This document shows positions 31,342 to 40,649 of a DNA stretch of 64,000 nucleotides, piece by piece (within the stretch, counting starts at the first letter, position 1; each line of letters begins with the position of its first letter). The translations under genes and the position numbers were made by a program. The notes under the pieces are model-generated. The model did no database searches. It saw only the letters and a list, made by a program, of their open reading frames with translations, and was not told the origin of the DNA. Origin of the DNA: Lactarius indigo (lineage: Eukaryota > Basidiomycota > Agaricomycetes > Russulales > Russulaceae); contig JAFKAC010000153.1 of NCBI GenBank assembly GCA_025766275.1, forward strand, positions 45,794 through 109,793. Reading direction: 5' to 3'.

Positions 31342-33070
31342 TGGGTGGGGCATCGAAGCCTTTGACATCACACATGTGGCAAAAGAACTTGCCCATTTGT
31401 CTGATGTGGCAAGCGAATTCACTTTGCATAGGATTGTCGCCAAGGAGGGCAGAAACGAATGGTATGATAAGAACACAGGCTTCGTGGACGCAATCCCATG
31501 CCCAGATCCCCTCATCCCATGCGGCCCTGAAACCCCGTAACGTTAATATGTAAGTGGAAGAACAATAAATACACGGACTCGAGTTGCTCCACAATACGAT
31601 CCATCATCTCAAGCGGTGATGCGAGGTTGGACGTGCAAAGGAAATGGACATTATATTCTTTCTGAAAGTGAGCATGTGGGAGGCCAGCCAGAGAAAACAA
31701 AAACGAATAATGCTTGTTCCATTTTTTGGATTGATTACTGGAGACATCGTCGCAATACAGCCAAATGGGGAAACAATATACAAATGCGCCACTAGCACGG
31801 ACACGCCAACGATTCCCAACTGACGGTTGGGTCCTTGACCATGGTACAACCTCACCGTCTGGCTGTAGAATAGAACCTATGTGACATTGAGTATTCCCGG
31901 GATGAAGCGACTCACGCAAACGTACCAACAATGGACCTTGCACTGGGTAGCCCACTTGCGAATTGACTGGAATCCCAGGTGTTAAACGGGATCAGGAACT
32001 CATCTTGTGGTACGACAATTGTCGTGTACTCTTCCACTACCCACCCAGACCTGTCACCCTGGCCAACAGCGCACAGTGGCCACGCCTTCGCCAAGATCGA
32101 GTCACCACGTAAGAACCAACGGTACGGCATGATAGCACGACTGTTGGCAAGAAAACATGGCTCGTGCACAAAGAAATGCAGGCCATCGATTACCGCCATA
32201 GGTGTGACAACAGCTAGATCAGCATTGTTGTGCCAGTGCCGTCCGTGCCAATATTCACTAACCATTTTGCCAGCATCCTCGGGGTAAAAGTGGAGATGTG
32301 GGCGGACTAGGGGGTTTGCCATTTCCTATACATAGTTACTGAGTAAGGAAACGCATGCAAAGATAAAAGAAATTTTACCTGAGATATAATATCTGCAATA
32401 GAGTTGACGAAAAAGTGATGTCTGTGCGCACCAATATATTGGAAGGTACAAACACCACACATATCATGCAGCGCAGTGTTCTGAGCGCGGATGGTTTTTG
32501 CTGATGGGACATTTGATAGACCATTTATCCTAAGGAAGGAAAGCATCGTGTCTACTTGTCGCCTCGAGAACACAGAGCGAGGGGTATTCATAATGATGTC
32601 AAGTGTGGCTGCCTAGCGTAATATATTTCAATGGCCATCGACTCGGACACGATTCGCAAGAAGACTTACTACTTTGCTATGCCATGGGTACCACTCGTCT
32701 GAGGCAGCACTTGGCGCGTGCATCAAATCTCCAAGAGGACCGTTATCTGGCTCTGCGATGTAAATATTGTGAGTTATTTGTGCGTCAGCTTTGTGACTGA
32801 CCAGGAAGTTCGTCCTCTGCATCAAAGTCAAACGCGTCCACAAACGCATCATCGGAATCGCCACCACTCTCAATGAGAGCAGTGGGAAGGGGCTCAAACC
32901 CTTGTTCGGGCTATGTATGTCAAGATCGTCACCCAATACTATTCGCACAAGCTTAAGTTATGATTACACACACCTCTGTGGAGATATCAAATATACTTAG
33001 AAGGTCATCAGCAGGATCGAGGAATGCATCGCTCGGAGTACTAGCAGGGCCCTTGTTGAAGCGCAGAACT
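31342..33070 (-). pseudogene. Large protein of the two-gene module, N-terminal part (split by Copia-1)
   Basis: Minus-strand exons in order: an acidic segment, NKGPASTPSDAFLDPADD (about 33060-33000), FSRRQVDTMLSFLRINGL (about 32560), MANPLVRPHLHFYPEDAG (about 32320), and FLIPFNTWDSSQFASGLPSA (about 31980). Then come EYNVHFLCTSNLASPLEMMD (about 31650) and a Cys-containing segment, FFCHMCDVKGFDAPP (about 31390-31345), which runs into the retrotransposon. The frame continues on the far side of Copia-1 once the element and one target copy are ignored. No initiating exon was found upstream of about 33070, so the gene is also 5'-truncated or its first exon is unrecognised. Function unknown. Confidence 0.6.
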
Positions 33071-33149
33071 AACAAGCAAGAGAATAAGCTTGAACAGCTA
33101 AAAGACAAGTTAACTTCAGAGGTGAAGGGAACTCTATTACAACCGCATA

Positions 33150-33917
33150 CCTAAAAGACAAGTTACTATAAAGGAACGTCTATGAGCAAAGGTAATAGAG
33201 AAGTAAAGAGAAAAGGGAACTTACACTTCAGAGGTGAAGGGAACTCTGAAGTGTAGAGGCGAAAACAGCAGTCCTTATATACAGGACGCTTAGATAATAA
33301 TGGTCTGTGCGCACTGGTGACCCAAACACAATACAGGTGGTCTGTGCGCCAGAGGGAGAAATGCCATTGGATGGCGGAGAACAATAGCTGCCTAAAGCAG
33401 ACAATACCGGTATCTTAACAATAGAAAGAACAATAAGAACCAAATATGGATCTAACAATAAAGATAAACAAAAGCGGTCCGTATGAGTCCGGAGTGTCCA
33501 TAAGTCCATAAAGGACAGATACCGTATATAGTATGTGGGCTGACTCAATCAGATCCCACAAGACATGTGACTTTAACAGTCGCGTCTCAACATCCCTCCA
33601 TGATAGAGACAGTCCACAAGAGTGGTACGAGCATTGAGTGAAAGTGCCTTGGCAGGACACTTTGTTGCTTTACTGTACTATGAGAAATGTTTCGATTCTC
33701 TGGTTAGAAAGAATCTATGTACGCAGAAGTCCTGATAAAGGACAACTTTTTGGAGGTCTTCATGCACTGCTCTATGAGGATAATGTAGTTCTAAAGAACT
33801 ACTTTTTGAAGAGCCATGAGCTGGGAGATAAGATGGAACAGGTCCAACTTCTTCAGTTCTCTAAGAAGGGTTTTTCTTAGCTATTAAACTAGGAAGTCTG
33901 TTGCAAGTATACACAAC
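33150..33917 (-). repeat. Possible 3' LTR of Copia-2
   Basis: Directly downstream of the Copia-2 pol stop, the minus strand reads TGTTGTGTATAC at 33917, a plausible LTR start after a purine-containing tract. A TATA-like TGTATATAAGG occurs on the minus strand near 33280. I could not find a matching copy upstream of gag, so the assignment and the left border are weak. Short direct repeats at 33114-33135 and 33226-33247 lie near the left end. Confidence 0.3.
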
Positions 33918-33941
33918 AGTTCGACGTCCTAGAACCCATCT

Positions 33942-36900
33942 TTACACCATTCCTAGATCAGCAACCATTTTTTCAAAGGGTTCTCTGGGCAGTGACTTAG
34001 TGAGTCCATCTGCAACCATTTCCCCTGTGGGTGTACGTATCAGGTGTATGACCTTGTTTTCTACGTATTCCCTGACTACATGGTGTTTGATCAGGATGTG
34101 TTTGGAACGTCTCCCAGTGACAGGGTTGAGAGCTAAGTCCACAGCACCCTTATTGTCACAGTGCAGAGGAATGGGGGAGGATACCTCGTACCCCAGTTCT
34201 CCAAGGAAGGTGGAATACCACTGAGCCTGGTTAGAGGCGTCTGAGAGGCTCATGTATTCTGCCTCGGTGGTAGACTGCGCAATTGTCTTTTGCTTTCTGG
34301 TACACCAAGAAATGGCTCCATTTGCAAGCAGGTAGACAAAACCTGAGGTGGAGTGCTTTTCTTCCTGATCTCCCCAGGAAGCGTCGCAGTAGCCATGAAG
34401 GCCTTCACCACCATTGCTATTCCCTCCAGCATAGCGTAACGAGTAGTCCTTGGTGCTATTAAGATAAGCTAGGACATACTTGGCTAGGCGTAAATGCTGA
34501 GGTGAGGGGTTGGAAGCAAATTGGCTAAGGCGTGCAACAGCGAAGGAAATATCAGGTCTGCTTCCAATCTGCGCATATAGCAGAGACCCAATTATCTGTT
34601 GATACTTCTTTATCTCAGAAGTAGAGGCCTGATCTGTGTACTTGATCAAGTGTGCCTCGGCGCCAGAGGGAAGAGGGGTATATACTGGATTGGAATCAGA
34701 CATTCCAAAGTGTTCTACTACATCGCGGATGTAATCTGACTGGTTGATTTCCATAGTGCAATTAGCATGATCTCTGGTGATGTTAACACCAAGATAGGAC
34801 TGGATCTCTCCCAGATCGGTCATCTCATATCGACTAGATAGAGAAGCCTTCAGTTCATTGATCTTTGATAAGGAACTTCCGAGTATAGTGATGTCATCTA
34901 CATATAAGATCACGAAAAGTGTATCACCCCCCTCTTGAAGATGATACACATATACTCCTGCATCAGAGTACGTCCGCGTAAAGCCTAGGTCAACTAAGAC
35001 CCCATGAAACTGTATGTTCCATGCGCGGGAAGCCTGTTTCAGGCCATAGAGGGCCTTCTGTAGCCGGCACACAAGGTGCTCGGAGCCAGCAGTGACGAAA
35101 CCAACTGGTTGCTCCATGTAAATTTCTTCCTCCAGTTCCCCATGAAGGAATGCCGATTTGACATCCATCTGGTGAATATGCCAGTCTTCAAGCGTAGCCA
35201 ATGCAAGAAGGAGTCGCAGGGACTCAAAGCGGGCAACTGGGGAGAATGTTTCGTCAAAGTCCACCCCCTCTAGTTGGGTGAACCCTTTTGCCACTAGCCT
35301 AGCATGAAAGCGTCCATCCGCTTTCTTTTTAAACACCCATTTACACTTAACCACCTTCCTTCCTTCAGGAAGGGGTTCAAGTCTCCAGACATCAAGCTTG
35401 TCGAGAGCGTCCAGTTCATACTGGCATGCTTCAAGCCAATCGGCAGCTTGGTCAGACTCCATGGCTTGCTTAAAGGTCTGCGGGTCCTTGTAGCCAGGAA
35501 CCTCAGCAGCGTTCAGCAAGTCCATCATACCCAGCCTGCTGCTCCCAGGCACAAATTCATCGTTCTCCTCTGTGTAGTAGCGAGGATTTGTGAATTGTAC
35601 CCTTGTCCCGTGCCTTGGGCGAGGGGGTGAAGTAACTAGCCCATTCCTCGGAGATCTAGGTGTTTCCCTAGGAGGAGAGATTTCCCTATTAAAGTTGGGG
35701 GCAGGGATAGGGGCAGTAACTACAGGCGGTCTCCTTTGCGAGCGAGTGCGAGGGCGCCTTGGAGTTGTGGGAGCTGGGGCTTGGGAGGGGGGAGTGTGAT
35801 AGATTGTCTGGTCGGCGGGGTTTGGAGAAGTGTTGGGTGGTGTGCTAGGCTGTTGTACTGGGGCTGCAGTCACCTGTATAGGTGGTAAGACAAAGACTGG
35901 TGTCTGAGGTGCCGCAGGGGCAACAGCTGGCGTAGGCTGACTAGGCACTACAAAGAATATCTCACCGGCAACAGCAGCCCCTTTTGCAGGTTCGCCGGAC
36001 ACGGAAGAAGTAATTGGTTGATTGGAGTGACTAGTCAGGTCACTCAGGGATGGGAAGGTAGCTTCGTCAAATGTAACATCTCGTGAAGAGACGAAGCACC
36101 GGCTATGTCTATCCCAAAGTTTGTAACCCTTTGAATTGGGTTCATAGCCCACAAACACGGCTTCCTTTGACTTAGGATCTAATTTGCACCGGTTGTGTTC
36201 TGGTACATGATAGTAGGCTTTGCAGCCGAATACTCTAAAGTAAGAGACATCTGGGACTGTACCATCCCAGAGCTCCAGCAGAGTTTTCCACTCATTTGAA
36301 CGGGTTGGGGTGTGATTATAGATGTGCACTGCAGTTTGAACTGCTTGTTCCCAAAAGCCGAGACTAAGGCCTGCATGATGAAGCATGCTAGTACCTTTTT
36401 CCATAATGGTGCGGTTAAACCGCTCGGCTCTCCCATTTTGTTGTGGAGAATAAGGCATCGTAAGCATATGCTCAATCCCCTCTTCCAGAAGAATGTCCTT
36501 AAGGACATTGTTGACATACTCACCACCGCGGTCCAAGTGTAGGGCTTTAATGGGCTTATTTTGTTGTTTTTCAGCCCATGCCTTGTAGTGTAGGAAGGCT
36601 CCCGTGAACTCGTCTTTAGACTTCATAGGGATGACAACTGCTGCTTTTGAGAAGTCATCTATGAAGGTGGTGAAGTATTTGTTGCCCTGGATAGAATTAC
36701 TCTGTAGTGGGCCAACAAGGTCACTGTGCACAAGTTCAAGGGATTCTTGTGCACGCTTCTGAGAAGGAGAAAAAGGTTTGCGGGTGGACTTGCCAAGTTC
36801 ACACCCATAGCATGGACCTTCTTCCTCGGGGGATTCATTTATGTTAAGTCCTTTTACGGACTTAGGAGCATATCTTTGAAGCGCTTCCTTGGACATATGT

Positions 36901-37274
36901 CCCATGCGCTGATGCCAGACATCAAGGCTAGCAGATGCAGTTGCTTGGGCATTTACTTTATGGTGCCCATCAAGCCAGTATAGGCCTGAAGCCTTGTGTC
37001 CTTCCGCTATGGTTTTCCCATCATACCTTATGGCGAAGGTAGTAGCATCAAAACTTACTATTGCCCCCTTAGCTGTTAGGGCAGGGGTGGACAGTATACG
37101 CGAGTGCGTATTAGGTAGGTGCAGCACATTGGAGATTTTTAGGTCATACCCAAAGTTGGTATGGATTGTTATTGATCCAGTACCAACACTCCTTAGCAAG
37201 GAGTTATCTCCTAGAAGCACTAGTCTTCTATGTAGGGTGTGAAGTGTGCTGACGCCCCACTGTCCATCATCCAT
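33942..37274 (-). CDS. Copia-2 pol (integrase, reverse transcriptase, RNase H)
   Basis: The 1110-codon open frame encodes an integrase zinc domain (HQRMGHMSKEAL, CYGCELGKS), the catalytic core (HSDLVGP; DRGGEYVN; PQQNGRAERFN) and a Pro-rich linker. It continues with reverse transcriptase (MDVKSAFLHGEL; VILYVDDITILG) and RNase H (GYCDASWGDQ; STTEAEYMSLSDA), ending DLGMV. All catalytic acidic residues are visible. Its first 20 or so codons overlap the end of gag in the -1 frame and are probably not translated from their own start. Joining to the protease segment (WMMDSGASAHFT, at the end of gag) needs a frameshift or a lost base between about 37220 and 37270. Confidence 0.9.
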   Translation of the reverse strand: MDDGQWGVSTLHTLHRRLVLLGDNSLLRSVGTGSITIHTNFGYDLKISNVLHLPNTHSRILSTPALTAKGAIVSFDATTFAIRYDGKTIAEGHKASGLYWLDGHHKVNAQATASASLDVWHQRMGHMSKEALQRYAPKSVKGLNINESPEEEGPCYGCELGKSTRKPFSPSQKRAQESLELVHSDLVGPLQSNSIQGNKYFTTFIDDFSKAAVVIPMKSKDEFTGAFLHYKAWAEKQQNKPIKALHLDRGGEYVNNVLKDILLEEGIEHMLTMPYSPQQNGRAERFNRTIMEKGTSMLHHAGLSLGFWEQAVQTAVHIYNHTPTRSNEWKTLLELWDGTVPDVSYFRVFGCKAYYHVPEHNRCKLDPKSKEAVFVGYEPNSKGYKLWDRHSRCFVSSRDVTFDEATFPSLSDLTSHSNQPITSSVSGEPAKGAAVAGEIFFVVPSQPTPAVAPAAPQTPVFVLPPIQVTAAPVQQPSTPPNTSPNPADQTIYHTPPSQAPAPTTPRRPRTRSQRRPPVVTAPIPAPNFNREISPPRETPRSPRNGLVTSPPRPRHGTRVQFTNPRYYTEENDEFVPGSSRLGMMDLLNAAEVPGYKDPQTFKQAMESDQAADWLEACQYELDALDKLDVWRLEPLPEGRKVVKCKWVFKKKADGRFHARLVAKGFTQLEGVDFDETFSPVARFESLRLLLALATLEDWHIHQMDVKSAFLHGELEEEIYMEQPVGFVTAGSEHLVCRLQKALYGLKQASRAWNIQFHGVLVDLGFTRTYSDAGVYVYHLQEGGDTLFVILYVDDITILGSSLSKINELKASLSSRYEMTDLGEIQSYLGVNITRDHANCTMEINQSDYIRDVVEHFGMSDSNPVYTPLPSGAEAHLIKYTDQASTSEIKKYQQIIGSLLYAQIGSRPDISFAVARLSQFASNPSPQHLRLAKYVLAYLNSTKDYSLRYAGGNSNGGEGLHGYCDASWGDQEEKHSTSGFVYLLANGAISWCTRKQKTIAQSTTEAEYMSLSDASNQAQWYSTFLGELGYEVSSPIPLHCDNKGAVDLALNPVTGRRSKHILIKHHVVREYVENKVIHLIRTPTGEMVADGLTKSLPREPFEKMVADLGMV

Positions 37275-38314
37275 TTTGATGCAATCTGGGTACTGTGTGT
37301 ACCCATCATGTAAAGGGAAACCTGAGGTACTTCATGTACCTCCTCTATTTTGCCAGAGCCATTGACTATAGTAAATAGTCGGCTCTTTGGTATAGGTATG
37401 CTATTTAACCTGTTTGCTGGAAGTGAGTCCGGCACCTCTACTGTGGTATTCTGGGCAGCCTTTGCCCACTGTCCTGCCTTCCCCTTCTTCGCATTCTCCT
37501 GGTCCCGTTTAAGTTTGTAACATTCTGGCTTTTTATGGCCAGGTTTTTTGCAGTAATGGCAGATTATGTCCGAAGACACAGAGCTGCCCGATGGCCGTGC
37601 CTCATGAGCGTGAGGGGCCGAAGATTTTTTGACGGGGGCGACCTTGTTGTAGGACGCCACGGGACCGGCGAGACGAGATTCCTCATTAATGAACCTGTTG
37701 ATGAGGTCCTGAGGTTGGAGGTTAGAGGGGGGGCCAGAGGCCAGGATGGTGCCTGCTATGGTGCTATAGGATGGGGGGAGCGCGTCTAAAAGGATAAAAG
37801 ACATTTGCATGTCTGAGACGGGCATTCCCTGCTCCACGAGGGTGTTCCTCAGGTCCAGCATTTTTTGGAGCTGAGGTAGGAAGGGGCTACCTTCCTGAAG
37901 CTTGGTATTTGCCAAGCCCACCCAAATATTAAAGGTGGCCATAGAGCCAACCTGACCATAGAGGTTCTCCAACTCCACAAACTTGTCGTGCACAGTTGGG
38001 AAGATGTGGGAGGAGTGAATACCAGATAGGACCTCTGTTGTCACTGATAAAAATAGGAGGCCAGTGATGACCTCTTCTTGTTTTGCCCAGAGGGCAAGGA
38101 TGGCGAGTCCCTCATCTGTGGGGCCAGTGGGCCCCACAGCACCTGCTGCGAGAGGGGGATGTTGGGGCACAGATGCAGGAGCACCATGTGTAAGGTGCCT
38201 GCTGCACCCGTTCATCAGCATGAGGGAGGTAAAGGTGGCAGACCAAGTCTGCCAGTTGGTGCCATCCAACTTGGCGAGGGTGACGGACGGAGGGAAAACA
38301 AGGTGGAAAGACAT
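37220..38314 (-). CDS. Copia-2 gag with start of protease
   Basis: A 364-codon frame from ATG 38314. The gag domain (LAKLDGTNWQTWSATFTSLM; UBN2 type) is followed by a complete zinc knuckle, CHYCKKPGHKKPECYK (about 37560-37510), and by the protease active site WMMDSGASAHFT close to the stop at 37220. The stop right after the protease motif is odd for Copia, where gag and pol are normally one frame. See the pol entry. Confidence 0.85.
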   Translation of the reverse strand: MSFHLVFPPSVTLAKLDGTNWQTWSATFTSLMLMNGCSRHLTHGAPASVPQHPPLAAGAVGPTGPTDEGLAILALWAKQEEVITGLLFLSVTTEVLSGIHSSHIFPTVHDKFVELENLYGQVGSMATFNIWVGLANTKLQEGSPFLPQLQKMLDLRNTLVEQGMPVSDMQMSFILLDALPPSYSTIAGTILASGPPSNLQPQDLINRFINEESRLAGPVASYNKVAPVKKSSAPHAHEARPSGSSVSSDIICHYCKKPGHKKPECYKLKRDQENAKKGKAGQWAKAAQNTTVEVPDSLPANRLNSIPIPKSRLFTIVNGSGKIEEVHEVPQVSLYMMGTHSTQIASKWMMDSGASAHFTPYIED

Positions 38315-39115
38315 TTGAGATGTTTGTGAATCTGGTTCCGAGGAGCAGTCAGAACCAGCTCAGATCTTGGAAGAGAAGGTAATGGTCCAGCCATAGGAGC
38401 GCTATACTCCATAACACATATGGTGTCATGCCTCAAGTATGTGCAACTTGGATATAATTATGTAGTGGAATCATTTGTACTGATGGCTGCCTTATACTAA
38501 GATCCACAAAGCCCAAATGTTACTATGGGTAATAGTCATGCAACAGCTTTGTTGGCTTCGACGGGATAGGAGCTTTTGGTCTGGCGAAGGACTACTAAGT
38601 CTCTGTATCCCTCAGCCTTACAGCCTTGATGCTGGGGCTACTAAGGATCTATAGTAAAGGGTAGTACCCTAGAGAGGAGCCAACAGCGAGTTCAAGAGAC
38701 AGTGATAGGGATCAACTCCCATAACAACTGAATCTTCCGTCTGTGGAGTCTCTAGAACAGACCATTAAGGGTCTTGGTACTAAGTAGCTAGACTAGTGAT
38801 ACTTGCTATGCAGCGAATCCTGCACAAAGGGAGCGAATACTTCTCCTAGCAGAGGTCTAGTCATAGCTACTGTGTATAGTACTAAGTAGCGTCTCCTAGT
38901 TGTATCAGAGGGAAGGACTTCTGGGTTTGACTATTAACCAGGCCTTCACACCCCTTAAAGTGACCCAGGTATTAACCGAGTATCACCCAACCATTAGAGA
39001 GGCCTATAGCCGCAAGGGTCTTCCCCTATTGGCCTATGAAAGCACTTCCGGGCAAAAGCCGGGTAAAGAAAATTTATGGTAGTGCGCACAGAGGAATTTG
39101 AGGTTATATAAAACC
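38315..39115. other. Copia-2 leader and unassigned sequence
   Basis: The first 100 bases should be the Copia-2 untranslated leader. The rest, up to the Gypsy-B-type LTR at 39116, has no coding frame longer than 60 codons, no match to the putative 3' LTR on the other side, and no feature I can name. Confidence 0.4.
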
Positions 39116-39571
39116 TGTAACGCCATCACGACATTAGCTCGACTTGAGCTCGTTTAAGGCGACTTCTATGACTTAGCTAATCACGCGCGAAGGCGTATGG
39201 CTTCGAAGGCGGTTCTAGATGTACGCAGACACTAGGATAAGGCCCTTCCTCGATGAAAGGCACGACTTGTAGAGATGAGAATGGAGAGGCTAGAAGTGAC
39301 GATTGAAGAAGACCAAGATGGCGTATCTTGGTCTTCCGCAGCTACCTTAAATACAAGAAGAGCAGGCTTTCAAGCACTGCTATGAGTCACCGTAACGTAG
39401 CGTCCAATGTATCGCGTAAGTACCGCAATCCTAATACTACTACTACCTGTACTAGGATCGAGTCATCCTCTAACACCTAACTCCTATCGTAAGCTCCGAG
39501 TCCGTGACTAATATACCTTACCGCCGTAGCCACAACCGGTACAGTAAGGGTTCGACGCGGAAACCGTAACA
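39116..39571 (-). repeat. LTR of the truncated Gypsy-B copy
   Basis: 456 bp, reading TGTTACGGTTTCCGCG on the minus strand and ending GGCGTTACA. It is homologous to the 447-bp LTRs at 54602 and 61814 but differs at many positions, including changes in length. Confidence 0.85.
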
Positions 39572-39601
39572 TCACCCCCTTTTCAGCGTGAGTCCCCAGA
39601 C

Positions 39602-40617
39602 TCACCGAAAGTCCCTCGCCGTCCATGTAGACTGCTCGTCGCTAATCCGCTCAAAGACGTTAGCCCTCTCCAAGCGATAGATACAGTCCCGCTTGTCGTC
39701 CCTCGCCGACAGTCGCATTGCCTGAAGCTGGCGAATGCGGGCCGCAAGCCGTTCTTCTTCGTACGCGGCTGCGCGATAACGCGTCACCTCCGCAGTCAGG
39801 GACTCATCCCCGATGCGGTTCAGTGCGTGGTCCGTGATCTTGTCGGAGGCGAGGATAACTAAATCCTCGTGGGCGATGAAGGCGCGTCCCGCGGCCGATA
39901 GCATCGGGAAGGCGTAAAGGGGTTTGCCGTAGAGATGGGGAGAGCTGGGGATAAGCCCCAGTACAAAAGGGTTCGCACCTCCGACAATTTGAACGTGACT
40001 GGCGTTCCTCTCTACTCCGTCGGGTCCGGTGATGGGGAAGTGAATGTAATGGGGCTGTCGATTCGCCCTGAACCCTTCAGGCGCAAGGACCTGCGCAGGG
40101 TCGTTGTCGTGCGTGATGGGGGTGTGAAATGCGACGCCGGGCAGTCGCACACGTCCTCGAGACATGGGGGTTCCGTCGGTGTGGACGAGCCATGGGGTGA
40201 TTCGGGGATTAGTAGGGTGGCTGTGCGTTCGAAGGAGGGGGTGTCTGACCGGGTAGTAATCCTCGTCATCAGCGTGAGCCTCGTCGTGAGGGAGCGCTGC
40301 CTGCGCTGCCGCAACTTGCTCAATTTCCTCTGCGCTAAGCGCAGTTGTTCGTCGGCCCACTCCTTCGCCATCCTCCGCCAGTCCTCCGCTGCTTCTAACT
40401 CCTGTTGGGTCTTCGAGGGGGCGGTCGGCAGGGAGAATTCCCCTTGTGCCGATGAGGTCGTCACCTGGGGGGATGATGGCAATGGGTTCCCGATTGCCGT
40501 TGTCGTCTCTGAAGATGTGAGCGACGGCATGCTGCTGCTCGTCGTCGGGCTGGTGAGTCGGGTCGGGGAACCTCTGTAGGACACTAGCCCATTCTTGAGC
40601 GGTGATATGCCCCGCTC
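39602..40617 (-). pseudogene. C-terminal tail of Gypsy-B pol, truncated copy
   Basis: The frame of about 338 codons, ending WTARDFR, equals the post-chromodomain tail of the complete Gypsy-B pol (about 60770-61783), with about 16 amino-acid differences and no stop. It starts at the truncation point (AGHITAQEWASVLQRF) and has no domain of its own that I recognise. Confidence 0.85.
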
Positions 40618-40649
40618 GGAGCCCATGACGCAAATCCTTGCGATAGACT

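Larger units (their letters stand above)
33942..38314 (-). mobile_element. Copia-2, Ty1/Copia retrotransposon coding region
   Basis: A second Copia element lies on the minus strand, with gag (38314-37220) and pol (37274-33942) in different frames. Its pol is uninterrupted over 1110 codons. It is a different family from Copia-1, with a zinc knuckle in gag and different LTR surroundings. Complete LTRs were not recognised, so outer borders and target duplication are unknown. Confidence 0.85.
39116..40617 (-). mobile_element. Truncated Gypsy-B family copy (3' end of pol plus LTR)
   Basis: The minus strand carries the 3' part of a Gypsy-B pol (from about 40617) and one 456-bp LTR (39571-39116). 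The sequence parallels 60770-62260 of the complete element at 54602-62260 but is clearly more diverged. Similarity ends abruptly near 40617, just before the 44-bp minisatellite. The gag, protease, reverse transcriptase and integrase parts and the other LTR are missing. Confidence 0.9.

Noticed and set aside
20253..33070. Assignment of the two-gene module to KDZ, Plavaka/CACTA or a Starship-type element
   Set aside because: None of the catalytic signatures of those groups was seen (DDE/D context, Cys-rich KDZ motifs, tyrosine recombinase). I left the function open.
39935..40579. Antisense open frames in the Gypsy-B tail (39935-40579 and 60806-61477)
   Set aside because: They are shadows of the GC-rich sense frame. 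Conservation follows from conservation of the sense protein, and there is no independent signal.
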